From an uncultured Oscillospiraceae bacterium (lineage in GTDB: Bacteria > Bacillota > Clostridia > Oscillospirales > Oscillospiraceae), in the NCBI GenBank assembly GCA_910584835.1, contig CAJUEG010000069.1:1-13721 (forward strand): a stretch of DNA of 13,721 nucleotides, written 5' to 3'. Below the pieces are notes generated by a model. That model was not told the DNA's origin and ran no database searches. It was given only the letters and a program-made list of their open reading frames with translations. Positions within the stretch are counted from its first letter, which is position 1. Every line of letters begins with the position of its first letter. This document shows, piece after piece, positions 12,777-13,721 of this stretch. The position numbers were made by a program, and so were the translations under genes.

Positions 12777-13571
12777 ATGACATTGAAAGAAAAAATGGCG
12801 GTGCGCCCCGTCTTTGGCATGGCCTGCTTCACCGGGGCCACCTGCGTCATCGAAACCATTGCCATGTCCGGGCTGGACTTCATCTACCTGGACCTGGAGC
12901 ACACCAACCACGTCCTCAGCGAGGACTTTGAGAAGCAGATCATGGCCGCCAGGCTCCACGACATCGCCGTGCTGGTCCGCATGGCCGATGACGATGAGGT
13001 GGCCATCCGTAAAGTGCTGGAATGGGGGGCCGACGGGGTGGTCATCCCCCATTGCAAGACCGCCGAGATGACCCGCCGGTGTGTGGAGGCCGCCAAGTTC
13101 TCCCCCATGGGCCGCCGGGGCGGCGAGAGCAACGTGCGGGCCGCCGGGTTTGGCTACCGCGACTTCGACTGGAACGAGTATATGGCCCGGCAGAACCGGG
13201 ACACCCTGGTCATTCCCATGGACGAGGACTTCGAGTTCACCGAGAACATCGACGAGATCCTGTCGGTGCCGGGGGTCGACGCGGTAAACTTCGGCCCGGT
13301 GGACTATGCCGTCTCCCGGAACCTCAAGGTGGGCTATGCCATGAGCGAGGAGGTCCACGACGCGTTCAAGGTTCTGGTGGAGAAGGCCGCGCCCAAGGGC
13401 ATCGGCCGGCTGGGCCCCGCCATCCCCCCCACCAAAGAGAACATCGAGGCCGCCATTGCCGACGGCTACAACATGCTCATTCTGGGCAACGATATGTGGC
13501 ATTTCCAGAACGCGCTGAGGTCCATGATGGCTGATCGGGTGAACCCCCTCAAGGAGTCCTGCGGCGAGTAA
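12777..13571 (+). CDS. HpcH/HpaI family aldolase (class II, metal-dependent)
   Basis: A 264-residue TIM-barrel protein of the HpcH/HpaI aldolase/citrate lyase family, whose members cleave 4-hydroxy-2-oxo acids or 2-keto-3-deoxy sugar acids to pyruvate and an aldehyde. The active-site positions are present: D39 and H42 (IYLDLEH), R68 (VLVRMA), E150 (VIPMDED) and D176 (NFGPVDY). GADGVVIPHCKTAEM and SPMGRRG also match. The usual QIET around the metal-binding Glu reads MDED, so the Gln is replaced by Met while Glu is kept; the subgroup may be unusual. An AGGAG lies 11 bases before the ATG. Being cotranscribed with the transporter, it probably acts on the imported compound or its oxidised product. 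Confidence 0.9.
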   Translation: MTLKEKMAVRPVFGMACFTGATCVIETIAMSGLDFIYLDLEHTNHVLSEDFEKQIMAARLHDIAVLVRMADDDEVAIRKVLEWGADGVVIPHCKTAEMTRRCVEAAKFSPMGRRGGESNVRAAGFGYRDFDWNEYMARQNRDTLVIPMDEDFEFTENIDEILSVPGVDAVNFGPVDYAVSRNLKVGYAMSEEVHDAFKVLVEKAAPKGIGRLGPAIPPTKENIEAAIADGYNMLILGNDMWHFQNALRSMMADRVNPLKESCGE

Positions 13572-13636
13572 TCCGGGAAAACAGCCATAGGGCAGATTGG
13601 ACGGTTTCAAAATTTTATCCAGGAGGATTTTATCAA

Positions 13637-13721
13637 ATGGACAGCTTTTCACTCAACGGAAAAGTAGCGCTGGTCACCGGCGCGTCTTATGGCATCGGCT
13701 TTGCCATCGCCACCGCCCTGG
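13637..13721 (+). CDS. Short-chain dehydrogenase/reductase (SDR), 5' fragment
   Basis: The last 85 bases encode MDSFSLNGKVALVTGASYGI and the following GFAIATAL before the window ends. The TGASYGIG nucleotide-binding motif at residues 14-21 is that of classical SDR enzymes using NAD(P)H. AGGAGG lies 10 bases before the ATG. It is 65 bp after the aldolase stop on the same strand and is probably the next step of the pathway, oxidising or reducing a hydroxyl or keto group of the sugar-acid-like substrate. Only the N-terminus is visible, so substrate and length are unknown. Confidence 0.88.
   Translation, partial: MDSFSLNGKVALVTGASYGIGFAIATAL

Overview
The window is a stretch of chromosome from a fairly GC-rich anaerobic Firmicute. 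A Clostridia of the Oscillospiraceae type (Flavonifractor/Lawsonibacter-like) fits best, judging from GC-rich coding sequence, strong AGGAGG ribosome sites and sigma-A-type promoters. This placement is inference; no rRNA or other marker gene is present.

Region 1 (1-8012, minus strand) is a complete type I-C CRISPR-Cas locus. A TGCTATAAT extended -10 promoter near 7985-8012 starts an operon in the order cas3, cas5c, cas8c (with an internal cas11c), cas7c, cas4, cas1, cas2. A leader of about 169 bp and a repeat-spacer array follow, and the array runs off the left edge of the window. There are four identical 33-bp repeats, three whole spacers of 34-35 bp and part of a fourth. Most gene junctions overlap by 4-8 bp or lie within a few bp. 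There is no cas6, because Cas5c processes crRNA in this subtype. Cas5c, Cas7, Cas8c and Cas11c would form Cascade, Cas3 would degrade targets, and Cas4-Cas1-Cas2 would add spacers. A near-perfect Shine-Dalgarno sequence and a GTG inside cas8c mark the separate translation start of the 122-residue Cas11c small subunit.

Region 2 (about 7911-8711) is a decayed junction. It holds a minus-strand MNT-type nucleotidyltransferase gene that appears to have lost the middle of its domain, a 34-bp perfect palindrome, another inverted repeat and the cas promoter.

Region 3 (8712-13721) is a catabolic cluster. A minus-strand GntR/FCD regulator diverges from a plus-strand operon of TRAP transporter genes (binding lipoprotein, small and large permeases), an HpcH/HpaI-family aldolase and the start of a short-chain dehydrogenase. 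The 389-bp divergent region carries two good promoters and four or five TTGTATACAA-like palindromes, two of them at the transcription starts. This suggests the regulator controls both itself and the operon. The likely logic is import of an organic or sugar acid, then oxidation or reduction and retro-aldol cleavage. The substrate cannot be read from the sequence.
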